From the NCBI RefSeq assembly GCF_024055575.1, contig NZ_JAMXOE010000003.1, positions 186,001 to 250,000 on the forward strand: a DNA stretch of 64,000 nucleotides, in the 5' to 3' direction. Each line of letters starts with the position of its first letter. Positions within the stretch are counted from its first letter, which is position 1. The notes under the pieces were generated by a model, which was not told the origin of the DNA, searched no databases, and saw only the letters and a program-made list of their open reading frames with translations. The DNA comes from Mucilaginibacter flavidus (lineage in GTDB: Bacteria; Bacteroidota; Bacteroidia; Sphingobacteriales; Sphingobacteriaceae). Made by a program: the position numbers and the translations under genes. This document shows, in pieces, positions 1 to 7,588 of the stretch.

Positions 1-1575
1 GAAGCGACCCGCGATTATTTCGACGCCCGGGTAGATGAAAAAGATTTGCGCGAAACCTACCTGTATGCCTTTCACGCACTTGTCGACGGCGGGGTTGAAT
101 CGGTAATGAGTGCTTATAATAAGGTAAACGGTACGCCAAATTCTATCAATAAATTTTTGCTGACAGATGTATTGCGGAAAGAATGGGGCTTTAAGGGGCA
201 TGTAGTTACCGACTGCGGCGCGCTGGATGACGTTTACTCCACCCATAAATCGTTGCCCGGTCCGGTTGAAACAGCCGCCGCAGCCATAAAAGCGGGGATT
301 GATCTGGACTGCTCAACTGTTTTACAAAACGACGCTATTAAAGCTGTGCAAAAAGGCCTCCTTACCGAAAATGAAATTGATGGCGCCCTGGCAGCTTTGC
401 TCCGCACCGAAATTAAACTCGGTTTTTATGACGATGCCGCGGCTTCGCCATATTATGGTTACGGGGCAGACAGTGTTCACAACGCAGCCCACGTTGCGCT
501 CGCCCGCAAATCTGCACAGCAAAGCATGGTGTTATTGAAAAATGATAATAACGTTTTACCGCTTAAAAAAGCCAGTTACAGCAGCATTATGGTGCTTGGT
601 CCTAATGCCGCCTCATTGGATGCCATGGTAGCCAACTACCACGGCACCAGCAGCAAGGTGGTAAATTTTGTAGAAGGCATTACTGCTGCGGTTGGCCCGG
701 GGACCCGGGTTGAATACGATCAGGGTTCGGATTATAAAGATACCGTCCACTTTGGCGGCACCTGGGCCGCTGGTAACGCCGATGCCACTATTGCAGTAAT
801 CGGTCTTTCACCCGTATTGGAAGGTGAGGCAGGTGACGCGTTTTTATCCGAAACAGGCGGCGACCGCAAAAACTTAAGCCTGCCCGCCAGCGAAATAGCT
901 TTTATGAAGGAACTTCGGAAATCGGTTAAAAATAAGCCCATCGTAGCTGTGATAACCGCCGGAAGTGATGTTGATATAGATGCTGTTGCTCCTTATGCTG
1001 ATGCCATCATCCTTGCCTGGTATCCCGGAGAGCAGGGTGGCAATGCATTGGCAGATGTTGTTTTCGGAGATGTGTCGCCATCCGGCCACCTGCCTTTAAC
1101 TTTCTACAAAGCCTTAAGCAACGTGCCCGATTATAAAGACTATAGCATGAAAGGCCGCACTTACCGCTATTATACCGGCCCGGTGCAATTCCCGTTTGGC
1201 TTTGGCTTAAGCTATACTTCGTTTGCTTATTCGCTTAAAAATGAAATTAAACATGGTTATAAATCAACCGATACCATTAGCGTAAATGTACAGGTAAAAA
1301 ATACCGGCGCTATGGATGGCGATGACGTGGTGCAGGCTTATATCCAATATCCGCAAATTGACCGTATGCCGGTAAAAGAGCTAAAGGGTTTTAAACGGGT
1401 TACTGTAAGTAAAGGGAATGAGCAAACCATCACCCTGAAAATAGCCGTAAAAGAGCTGCAAAAATGGGATATGACATCACATGGCTGGAAAGTATATCCC
1501 GGTAGCTATAAACTGGTATTAGGCAGCAACTCGCAGGATGAAAAGCTTGTGCTGCCGTTCACAATTAACAAATAA
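1..1575 (+). CDS. Glycoside hydrolase family 3 beta-glucosidase/beta-xylosidase, 5' end cut by the window
   Basis: The frame is open from base 1, so the true start lies upstream; 524 residues are visible. The catalytic nucleophile aspartate of GH3 sits in the VVTDCGA motif (codon 211-213), preceded by the typical KVNG and LRKEWGFKG segments. A GH3 C-terminal alpha/beta sandwich follows, and the last ~130 residues (from about the FPFGFGLSYTSF motif) form the fibronectin-III-like domain common at the end of these enzymes. Known for the family: retaining hydrolysis of terminal beta-linked glucose or xylose, usually in the periplasm. The DCGALDD context resembles xylosidase-type members, but the substrate cannot be fixed without the N-terminus. 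The next gene is on the same strand after a repeat element. Confidence 0.93.
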   Translation, partial: EATRDYFDARVDEKDLRETYLYAFHALVDGGVESVMSAYNKVNGTPNSINKFLLTDVLRKEWGFKGHVVTDCGALDDVYSTHKSLPGPVETAAAAIKAGIDLDCSTVLQNDAIKAVQKGLLTENEIDGALAALLRTEIKLGFYDDAAASPYYGYGADSVHNAAHVALARKSAQQSMVLLKNDNNVLPLKKASYSSIMVLGPNAASLDAMVANYHGTSSKVVNFVEGITAAVGPGTRVEYDQGSDYKDTVHFGGTWAAGNADATIAVIGLSPVLEGEAGDAFLSETGGDRKNLSLPASEIAFMKELRKSVKNKPIVAVITAGSDVDIDAVAPYADAIILAWYPGEQGGNALADVVFGDVSPSGHLPLTFYKALSNVPDYKDYSMKGRTYRYYTGPVQFPFGFGLSYTSFAYSLKNEIKHGYKSTDTISVNVQVKNTGAMDGDDVVQAYIQYPQIDRMPVKELKGFKRVTVSKGNEQTITLKIAVKELQKWDMTSHGWKVYPGSYKLVLGSNSQDEKLVLPFTINK

Positions 1576-1580
1576 CTCCC

Positions 1581-1733
1581 TTTGTCATTCTGAGCGATAG
1601 CGAAGAATCTTCGACGTGCGATATTAACGTTTGATAGGTATGGAGGCGACTTGTCCGGCGTACACTTATCGTTCTTATAAGATTTTTCGCTGCGCTCAAG
1701 AGATAGTTCTTCGCTGTGCTCAGAATGACAAAA
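1581..1733. repeat. Inverted-repeat (REP/MITE-like) intergenic element
   Basis: The left arm begins TTTGTCATTCTGAGC (from 1581) and the right arm is its reverse complement ending at 1733; each arm continues with a CGAAGAA block, about 28 of 30 bases matching with one indel. The element fills almost the whole gap between the GH3 gene and the DUF4268 gene. Similar TCATTCTGAGC palindromes are widespread between genes in Bacteroidota. It has no coding capacity. It could fold as a terminator-like cruciform. Confidence 0.75.
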
Positions 1734-1749
1734 AGTTTGACTCTCAAAA

Positions 1750-2211
1750 ATGTACAGCAAAGACGAAGCATCGCAGCTAAAACAGCAATTCTGGACGGCC
1801 TTTGGGCAGTACGTATCGCCGCACCCGTCTGCCGAAGGCTTAAAAGTAAATTGGGTAAATTATAAAACCGGCATCAAGCATGTTTACTTTAAAATGCAGG
1901 CCGATAAGCGCAGCGCGTCGATTGCCATAGAACTAACTCATTCAGATCCAGGAATACAGGAATTGTTTTTTGAACAGTTTAAGGAGTACAAAAACATTCT
2001 AAACGCCGCCCTCGGCGAAACCTGGGAGTGGCAATTGCATACCACAGACGAGTACGGCAAAACCACCAGCCGTATATTTAAACAAATAGATGGCGTAAAT
2101 ATCTTCAACAAAAACGACTGGCCGGAATTGATATCTTTTTTCAAGCCCCGCATAATTGCATTGGATGAGTTTTGGAATGACGTTAAGTATGGGTTTCATG
2201 CTTTGAAGTAG
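1750..2211 (+). CDS. DUF4268 domain-containing protein
   Basis: A 153-residue soluble protein with no signal peptide or membrane segment. The whole length reads like the DUF4268 family: an N-terminal FWTAFGQYVSPHPSAEG segment, a central KMQADKRSASIAIEL beta-strand region and a C-terminal ALDEFWNDVKYGFH helix. The function of the family is unknown; similar domains occur alone or beside restriction-type nuclease domains, but no nuclease motif is visible here. The ATG at 1750 lies just after the inverted-repeat element. It is probably a monocistronic housekeeping hypothetical. Confidence 0.85.
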   Translation: MYSKDEASQLKQQFWTAFGQYVSPHPSAEGLKVNWVNYKTGIKHVYFKMQADKRSASIAIELTHSDPGIQELFFEQFKEYKNILNAALGETWEWQLHTTDEYGKTTSRIFKQIDGVNIFNKNDWPELISFFKPRIIALDEFWNDVKYGFHALK

Positions 2212-2215
2212 AATT

Positions 2216-2323
2216 TTTAACCACGGAGGCACGGAGGGAAAACTCAGCGAGCACAGAGATAAAAAAACAGAGTATTGACAGGCTCAGTGTCCTCCGTGCG
2301 TTCTTTGCATCTCTGCGGTTAAA
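2216..2323. repeat. Imperfect inverted repeat with CCACGGAGGCACGGAG-type arms
   Basis: The left arm starts TTTAACCACGGAG at 2216 and contains CACGGAGG. The right arm ends GCGGTTAAA at 2323 and contains CCTCCGTG. The arms are imperfect reverse complements with an internal AT-rich spacer. This class of 'TTAACCACGGAG' palindrome is scattered through many bacterial genomes. It directly follows the DUF4268 stop codon. Confidence 0.6.
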
Positions 2324-2582
2324 TCTTACCACCCAAATTGTTCCAAATCACTGTTTTTTAACCATTATTTCACCCGCTTTTAACAAGAAATTTTCAAAAA
2401 AAATCAATTTTAAGAATTTTCGTCTTTTCAAAAATTGGGTATTTGGTTATTCGATGTGAATAACCAATATGTTAATAACCCCAATAAATAAGCCTAAATC
2501 CGCTTCAATTATCTATGCATCAATCAATATAGCTATGGTATAAAATTGTTAAAAACATGTTAACAAAAAATAAAAAAAACTC

Positions 2583-2613
2583 TTGACAGATATCGCCCAC
2601 ACTACTATCTTAG
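2583..2613 (+). promoter_or_regulatory. Strong promoter upstream of candidate ncRNA
   Basis: TTGACA at 2583-2588, a 17-base spacer, then TATCTTAG at 2606-2613. The latter matches the Bacteroidota -7 consensus TAnnTTTG at all but one fixed position. The combination of TTGACA and a TATCTT-type box resembles stable-RNA promoters in the phylum. The predicted start is around 2619. Confidence 0.65.
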
Positions 2614-2719
2614 AATCATCAAGAACGACGTACTTTGACAACCTTACAGGATTACAGAATTGAATCGGGCGAACCTTCGGGGGAGCTAAAGATCACGGAA
2701 GTGCCTGGATTACCGGAAA

Positions 2720-2770
2720 ATGAAACGGCGCAAGCCACTGAAAATGAAGGGTCATAAAAAGAGGTATTAG
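2720..2770 (+). CDS. Possible 16-residue highly basic micropeptide inside the candidate ncRNA
   Basis: ATG at 2720 and TAG at 2768-2770 frame MKRRKPLKMKGHKKRY. Nine of 16 residues are Lys or Arg. No clear Shine-Dalgarno is seen, which is not informative in Bacteroidota. Its position inside a transcript with its own promoter and terminator makes it worth noting, but 16 codons can arise by chance and nothing proves translation. Confidence 0.2.
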   Translation: MKRRKPLKMKGHKKRY

Positions 2771-2918
2771 AGAGGAGTTGCAATTTTTTACGGAGAAAAG
2801 CAGTAACCGCTAATGTACTGAAAGGATCAATGTCCGCAAGGACAACAGAATAGCAGTCGGTCAATATACACAACACTTGGTGCTTTGCAGGAGACTACGG
2901 TCGAGCGCAGAGTCAGAG

Positions 2919-2960
2919 AACGGAAGAAGAATCGCAAGAGGACGCTTCCGTTTTCGTTTT
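2919..2960 (+). terminator. Intrinsic terminator of the candidate ncRNA
   Basis: An 8-bp perfect stem AACGGAAG (2919-2926) pairs with CTTCCGTT (2945-2952), and the T-rich run TTTTCGTTTTT follows from 2951. It lies 70 bp before the PhoH start. Confidence 0.7.
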
Positions 2961-3032
2961 TATAGCATTTTTTTCCTGGCGAATTGAATTTCCATTTTTC
3001 TGGCAGGCTGAAAATGGCTAATTTAGCAGGAC

Positions 3033-4379
3033 ATGAGCAAGGAAGGCAAAAGCAAGAGCAACGGAAGGCCAAAAATATTTGTTTTAGATACCTCGGTAAT
3101 CTTGTACGACCACAACGCCTTCGAAAATTTCCAGGAGCACGATGTAGCCATACCTATACAGGTGCTGGAGGAATTGGATAACATGAAAAGCGGGAATGAC
3201 ACCCGCAACTTCGAGGCCCGCAGCTTTATCAGGCTGATGGACGATATCTCGCAAAACCATTTAATAAACGAATGGCGTCCCATAAACGGCAAAAGCAAAG
3301 GCAATTTTAAAGTAATTATCGATACCGTAGCGGCGCAAACCGACGCTACGGAAGTATTTGGTTCGGATAAAACCGACCACCGCATACTCAATGCTGCTTT
3401 GGGCCTGCAGGACGAAAACCCTGATAAAAAGGTGGTGCTGGTATCAAAAGACATCTGCCTGCGCCTAAAAGCCAAGGCGCTGAACCTGCATGCCGAAGAT
3501 TACGAAACCGGCAAAATTAAAAACCTGGATGAACTGTATACCGGAGAGACCACTTTAAATAAGGTCTCCGAAAAACTAATTAACCAGCTAAATAAAACTG
3601 AAAGCTTGCCCGGCGAAGATTTTGATATGCAACCGCATAATCATTTTTATATATTAAACGGCAAAAAAGGAGCGACACCGGGGTTTTATAATTCGCAAAC
3701 TGGCCAGCTGGAGAAAATTACCGAGCAGCCTGTATTTAATATTTTTCCTAAGAACATTGAGCAGTCGTTTGCTATCCATGCCCTATTACATCCCGATATT
3801 AAGCTGGTAACCATACAGGGCAACGCAGGCACCGGCAAAACCTTGCTGGCCCTTGCAAGCGCATTGGAGCAACGCAAATATTACCGCCAGATATATGTTA
3901 CCCGTCCAATAGTTCCGCTGAGCAATAAGGACATCGGCTTTTTGCCGGGCGATATCAAATCGAAAATAGATCCCTACATGGCGCCAATCTGGGATAACCT
4001 TAAATTTATTAAGGACAGTTTTGCTGACGACGAAAAAATGCAGGCCAAAATTGACGAGTTGGTAGCGAACGATAAAATAGCCATTGCCCCGCTGGCTTTT
4101 ATCCGCGGCCGTACCCTAAGCAAGATATTTTTTATTGTTGACGAGGCCCAAAACCTTACCCCGCACGAAGTGAAAACCATTATATCCCGCGCAGGAGAAA
4201 ACAGCAAATTCGTTTTTACCGGCGATATTTACCAGATCGATACTCCGTATTTGGATGCAGAAAGTAACGGGCTTTCTTATTTAATTGATAAGGCGAAGGG
4301 GCACCCGCTGTATGCGCATATTACGCTGCAGAAAGGGGAGCGGAGTGAGTTGGCTAATTTGGCGACGGAATTATTGTAA
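3033..4379 (+). CDS. PhoH family ATPase with N-terminal PIN domain
   Basis: The 448 residues form a two-domain PIN-PhoH protein. Residues ~13-155 are a PIN RNase-like domain (first acidic residue D19 in the FVLDTSVIL strand, E46/E47, and a later VSKDICLRLKA strand). Residues ~235-445 are the PhoH NTPase with Walker A GNAGTGKT (263-270) and Walker B FFIVDEAQN (366-374). This is the YlaK-type architecture, thought to couple an ATP-dependent helicase-like motor to an endoribonuclease. It is cytoplasmic. The ATG at 3033 precedes the PIN domain by the usual short tail. The next gene starts 6 bp after the stop. Confidence 0.95.
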   Translation: MSKEGKSKSNGRPKIFVLDTSVILYDHNAFENFQEHDVAIPIQVLEELDNMKSGNDTRNFEARSFIRLMDDISQNHLINEWRPINGKSKGNFKVIIDTVAAQTDATEVFGSDKTDHRILNAALGLQDENPDKKVVLVSKDICLRLKAKALNLHAEDYETGKIKNLDELYTGETTLNKVSEKLINQLNKTESLPGEDFDMQPHNHFYILNGKKGATPGFYNSQTGQLEKITEQPVFNIFPKNIEQSFAIHALLHPDIKLVTIQGNAGTGKTLLALASALEQRKYYRQIYVTRPIVPLSNKDIGFLPGDIKSKIDPYMAPIWDNLKFIKDSFADDEKMQAKIDELVANDKIAIAPLAFIRGRTLSKIFFIVDEAQNLTPHEVKTIISRAGENSKFVFTGDIYQIDTPYLDAESNGLSYLIDKAKGHPLYAHITLQKGERSELANLATELL

Positions 4380-4385
4380 ATCACT

Positions 4386-5207
4386 ATGAAAAATTTTATC
4401 CTATTTGTTCTTCTAAGTTGTTTTATCCCTCAAATTGTAAATGCCCAGGCGGCAATAGATGCTGACACCGAGCCTAAATTAAAAGGACGCGTAAAAAAGG
4501 TTATTGAATATTCTTATCATAGTGTCAGGGAAGATATAAATCTTGATTCGTTAAAATACCCCGAAAAAACGGTTGAAAACTTTAATGAAAATGGGGATAA
4601 AACGGATGAGTCTAATTTTGATAGAAAAGGGGGCTTGATTGGCAAAATGGTTTTTGACAATACAGACCCCAAAAAAATAATACAGACCATGTACGATAAC
4701 AGGGGAGATTTAATGGCGAAATATATTTCTATCTATGATAAAAACGGCAACGTAATAGAGGAAGGTACTTATTTAGGTTGGACGCAGCTATTAGAAAACG
4801 CAGTATATAACTTCAAATTTATTTATAAATACGATAACAGAAACAATAGAATAGAAGCAGATTCGTATCGACCTGGAGATGCGTCTAAGGATAGACCTGG
4901 CTATGTCAACACCTATGTTTACAATGAACAGAATCAAATGACTAACGAATATGAAATAAAATATTTGCCGAAGGTTATTAGAAAAGGAAGTCGAATTGTG
5001 ACATGTAGCCTGGATGGCAATGAACGAAAATTTCAAATTTATGACTCAAATAATAAATTGATCTCCGGGCATACTTTTTCGTATAGCAATATTGATACAC
5101 AAGGGAACTGGCTATTAATGATAGATGATTTCAGAGAAAAAAGCAAAATAAATGGAAATGTTGTAATTAAAGACATTGTCAAAAGAGAAATTACTTACTA
5201 TGAATGA
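4386..5207 (+). CDS. Secreted hypothetical protein with YD/RHS-like strand pattern
   Basis: A 273-residue protein with a Sec signal peptide (hydrophobic residues ~3-18, likely cleavage after VNAQ/A). The mature part is beta-rich with recurrent 'NENGD', 'DNRGD' and 'DKNGNVIEEG' turns at roughly 30-40 residue spacing, as in short YD-repeat-like periplasmic proteins of Bacteroidota. I do not recognise a named family. It starts 6 bp after the PhoH stop, so the two may be co-transcribed. It is convergent with the FUSC gene, with stops 1 bp apart. Its base composition looks more AT-rich than its neighbours. Confidence 0.7.
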   Translation: MKNFILFVLLSCFIPQIVNAQAAIDADTEPKLKGRVKKVIEYSYHSVREDINLDSLKYPEKTVENFNENGDKTDESNFDRKGGLIGKMVFDNTDPKKIIQTMYDNRGDLMAKYISIYDKNGNVIEEGTYLGWTQLLENAVYNFKFIYKYDNRNNRIEADSYRPGDASKDRPGYVNTYVYNEQNQMTNEYEIKYLPKVIRKGSRIVTCSLDGNERKFQIYDSNNKLISGHTFSYSNIDTQGNWLLMIDDFREKSKINGNVVIKDIVKREITYYE

Positions 5208-5208
5208 A

Positions 5209-7353
5209 CTAATTCACAATACTCTCCGTCACCCTCGCTATATCGGTACTAATCTTATTAATAAACCCTAATTGGTCTTTTAGCAATAAATCATCTGCTG
5301 AAACTGCTTTCGGCTCATTTTCAGGATTAGCAATAAAAGTTTTTGATGAACCAACCTCCGTCACCAGTCCCCCAAGTTTTTTGTTCGAATCATTCAGCAC
5401 CGCAATGCTGCGTTTAAGCAATTTTAGGTTCTCTGCTGCTGATTTATGGATAGCTTTAGTTGTTACAGCAGATGCGATGGTGGCAATGTAAGAAGACAGA
5501 ATATGGTTAAGTACCACAAACTTGTGCACGTCTTTAACCTTCCGTTGCTTGCTCTTCGGCTCAGAAGTCATCCGCTCAAAGGCGGCCGAAAGGTTGGCCG
5601 ATTTTACGTACACGTCCTTTCGGGTTAATTTGTACTCGGTGGGGGTAACGTCCTTACCTAAAATGCTTTCGGCAATTTTTGCCAGGTACCTGGTGTTGGC
5701 ATGCAACACATCGGCGAGGTTCTCTTGTATTAATTCAAACTCCCAGCTCGGGAAAATAAGATAGCTCGCAATAAACGCAATAGTAGAACCAATAACGGTG
5801 TCGATAATTCGCTCTTCCACCACCTGACCCACACCTAAAAACTTAAAAAGTATCAGCACATAAGGCGTCATCAATATCACACTCACCACGTAATTCAACC
5901 GTAAAAAACTATAGGTGCCAATCATTAAAACTACCAGTAATATAAACTCAACAGTTTTATTGGGGATAAAAAGTAAAATAGCAATACCTATAACCCCGCC
6001 TGCGATGGTGCCGATAAGGCGCTGGTAATTGCGTTGTTTGGACAGGCTGAAGCCGGGCTTTAAAATAACGATGATAGTGAGCAGCACCCAATAACTGTGA
6101 TGGCCAAGCGCAATAAATTTTGCCGTAGTAAAGCCGATTAAACATACCAGGGACACCCGCAAGGCATGCTTAAACGTCGCCGAGCTAAGCGACAGGTTAT
6201 CGAAAAATATATGTGGCGCGTAATCCTGGTGTGTTACAAATTTGGAGTATTCGTAATTATCATTTTTTTCCTGCAGTGCCTCGTACGATTTGGAGTTGTA
6301 ATAGCCGAAAATGCTTTTAATCCGCTCGTTTAAGTCGCGCAGGTTTATCAGTATTTTTTTTAGTGCGATGTTGCTTACCGCCTGGTCGCCGGCACCAATT
6401 TCATCGATCCGTAGTTTTAGCTTTTCAAGCCCTGTATTAAAATCGGGTTTGTGTTTGCTGCGGGTGTTTGACAGCACCATGTAAGCAATTTTATCAAGTT
6501 CGTCGCCCATTTCCTGCAAAAGGTCAGCTATTTGCTTTAACACCCCGGTAGGCCCAAATTTTTCGCGGATACGATTATAGTCGTAGCTGGTAGCCATGAT
6601 CTGCTCATACATGTCCACCAAATCCACAAAAGTTAAAACCAAAACCCGGCTCGGGTTGGTCGACTCCTTTGCCATTATCCGGCTTTTAAATAGTATTTCG
6701 CGCACGGCATCCTGGTGCTGGCTAACCTTTATTTGCTGCGACACCAGCTTGCGGTAGTTTTCGTCGATGTCAGTATCCGAAAGGTAGAAATCGGCCTTAA
6801 TGCGAATAAATCGTGCTATGTCTGCAATGTTTTCGCCCAGGGTTTGTTGAGCAGCCCGGTAGGGCCTTATGCCAAAGAATATCAGGCTGAATATTAAATA
6901 CCAAACGCCGCCTGCCAAAACAATAAGACTTATGTTTAGAACTTCGTTGGGTTTAGCATCTTTATCCATCATAAATATCATAATCAGTAAGGCGCAGGTG
7001 CCTACTGACGCCGCGCGGTTGCCGTATACGATAAACATGGAGAACAGGAAGGAAAAGACGGTAATTTCCAGTCCCAGCGTAAAAACATTTAGCCGGGCAA
7101 AACCGGTGATAACCGCCACAACAAACAGGCATAAATTGCCGATGGCCATTGAATTGCGTTTGTGATAAAGCGGCCCCGGGCTGTCGATGGTGCAAATGCA
7201 AAGCGCGCCCAAACTCATGGTAATCCCTGTGTCGAAATGGTTAAATTGCATCAGTAACAGAGATGGAAACAGGATGCCTATCGACATTCGGATACCGTCA
7301 GAAAAATACTGGCTGTAAAAAAAGCTTTTTATTTCCCTGAAGTCTGTTTTCAT
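5209..7353 (-). CDS. FUSC family inner-membrane transporter (YccS/YhfK type)
   Basis: A 714-residue protein from the ATG at 7353; an in-frame TTG further upstream is less likely. It has two sets of hydrophobic helices: an N-terminal block (~residues 10-160) and a second block (~390-520), separated by a long soluble helical segment and followed by a cytoplasmic tail. This duplicated arrangement is that of fusaric-acid-resistance/YccS-like proteins (FUSC, FUSC_2), proposed aromatic-acid or efflux permeases; the substrate is unknown. It is divergently transcribed from ppc across a 235-bp AT-rich gap. Confidence 0.88.
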   Translation of the reverse strand: MKTDFREIKSFFYSQYFSDGIRMSIGILFPSLLLMQFNHFDTGITMSLGALCICTIDSPGPLYHKRNSMAIGNLCLFVVAVITGFARLNVFTLGLEITVFSFLFSMFIVYGNRAASVGTCALLIMIFMMDKDAKPNEVLNISLIVLAGGVWYLIFSLIFFGIRPYRAAQQTLGENIADIARFIRIKADFYLSDTDIDENYRKLVSQQIKVSQHQDAVREILFKSRIMAKESTNPSRVLVLTFVDLVDMYEQIMATSYDYNRIREKFGPTGVLKQIADLLQEMGDELDKIAYMVLSNTRSKHKPDFNTGLEKLKLRIDEIGAGDQAVSNIALKKILINLRDLNERIKSIFGYYNSKSYEALQEKNDNYEYSKFVTHQDYAPHIFFDNLSLSSATFKHALRVSLVCLIGFTTAKFIALGHHSYWVLLTIIVILKPGFSLSKQRNYQRLIGTIAGGVIGIAILLFIPNKTVEFILLVVLMIGTYSFLRLNYVVSVILMTPYVLILFKFLGVGQVVEERIIDTVIGSTIAFIASYLIFPSWEFELIQENLADVLHANTRYLAKIAESILGKDVTPTEYKLTRKDVYVKSANLSAAFERMTSEPKSKQRKVKDVHKFVVLNHILSSYIATIASAVTTKAIHKSAAENLKLLKRSIAVLNDSNKKLGGLVTEVGSSKTFIANPENEPKAVSADDLLLKDQLGFINKISTDIARVTESIVN

Positions 7354-7588
7354 AAATGTTTTTTTGGGGCTTAAACAGGCCTGCAAATTTACAAAAATTA
7401 AATTATAACGACTTATTTTAATAAAAATGGCATTAATAACACATAACCATTATTAATTACTCATTATTTCCTATTTTTAGCCTTGAATTTGAAATTCAGC
7501 CCCTGCTATGAAATGCCCGGTTGCTGAATCATTTACCAGTACCAATTGTTGCAAACCTGTACTACTAAACTTTTTATTCGACTGCTTT

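Larger units (their letters stand above)
2619..2962 (+). ncRNA. Candidate structured non-coding RNA, family not recognised
   Basis: The region lies between a good promoter and a good intrinsic terminator (stem 2919-2926/2945-2952 followed by a T-rich tract), giving a transcript of about 340 nt. No long plus-strand ORF covers it. A GNRA-capped hairpin TGTCC-GCAA-GGACA lies at 2831-2844. I compared it by eye with tmRNA, RNase P RNA, SRP RNA and 6S RNA signatures and found none convincing. It contains a 16-codon ORF at 2720-2770 (listed separately), so a small mRNA is an alternative. It could also be a leader for the PhoH gene at 3033, but the terminator argues for an independent unit. Boundaries are approximate. 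Confidence 0.5.

Noticed and set aside
2619..2962. tmRNA, RNase P RNA or 6S RNA identity for the candidate ncRNA
   Set aside because: No tag frame or CCA end, no GAGGAAAGTCCGGGC-type core, and the length and hairpin pattern do not fit 6S RNA.
7508..7588. Earlier ppc start giving a 27-residue extension
   Set aside because: The added residues are Cys/Phe-rich and unlike the N-terminus of PEP carboxylases; ATG 7589 fits better.
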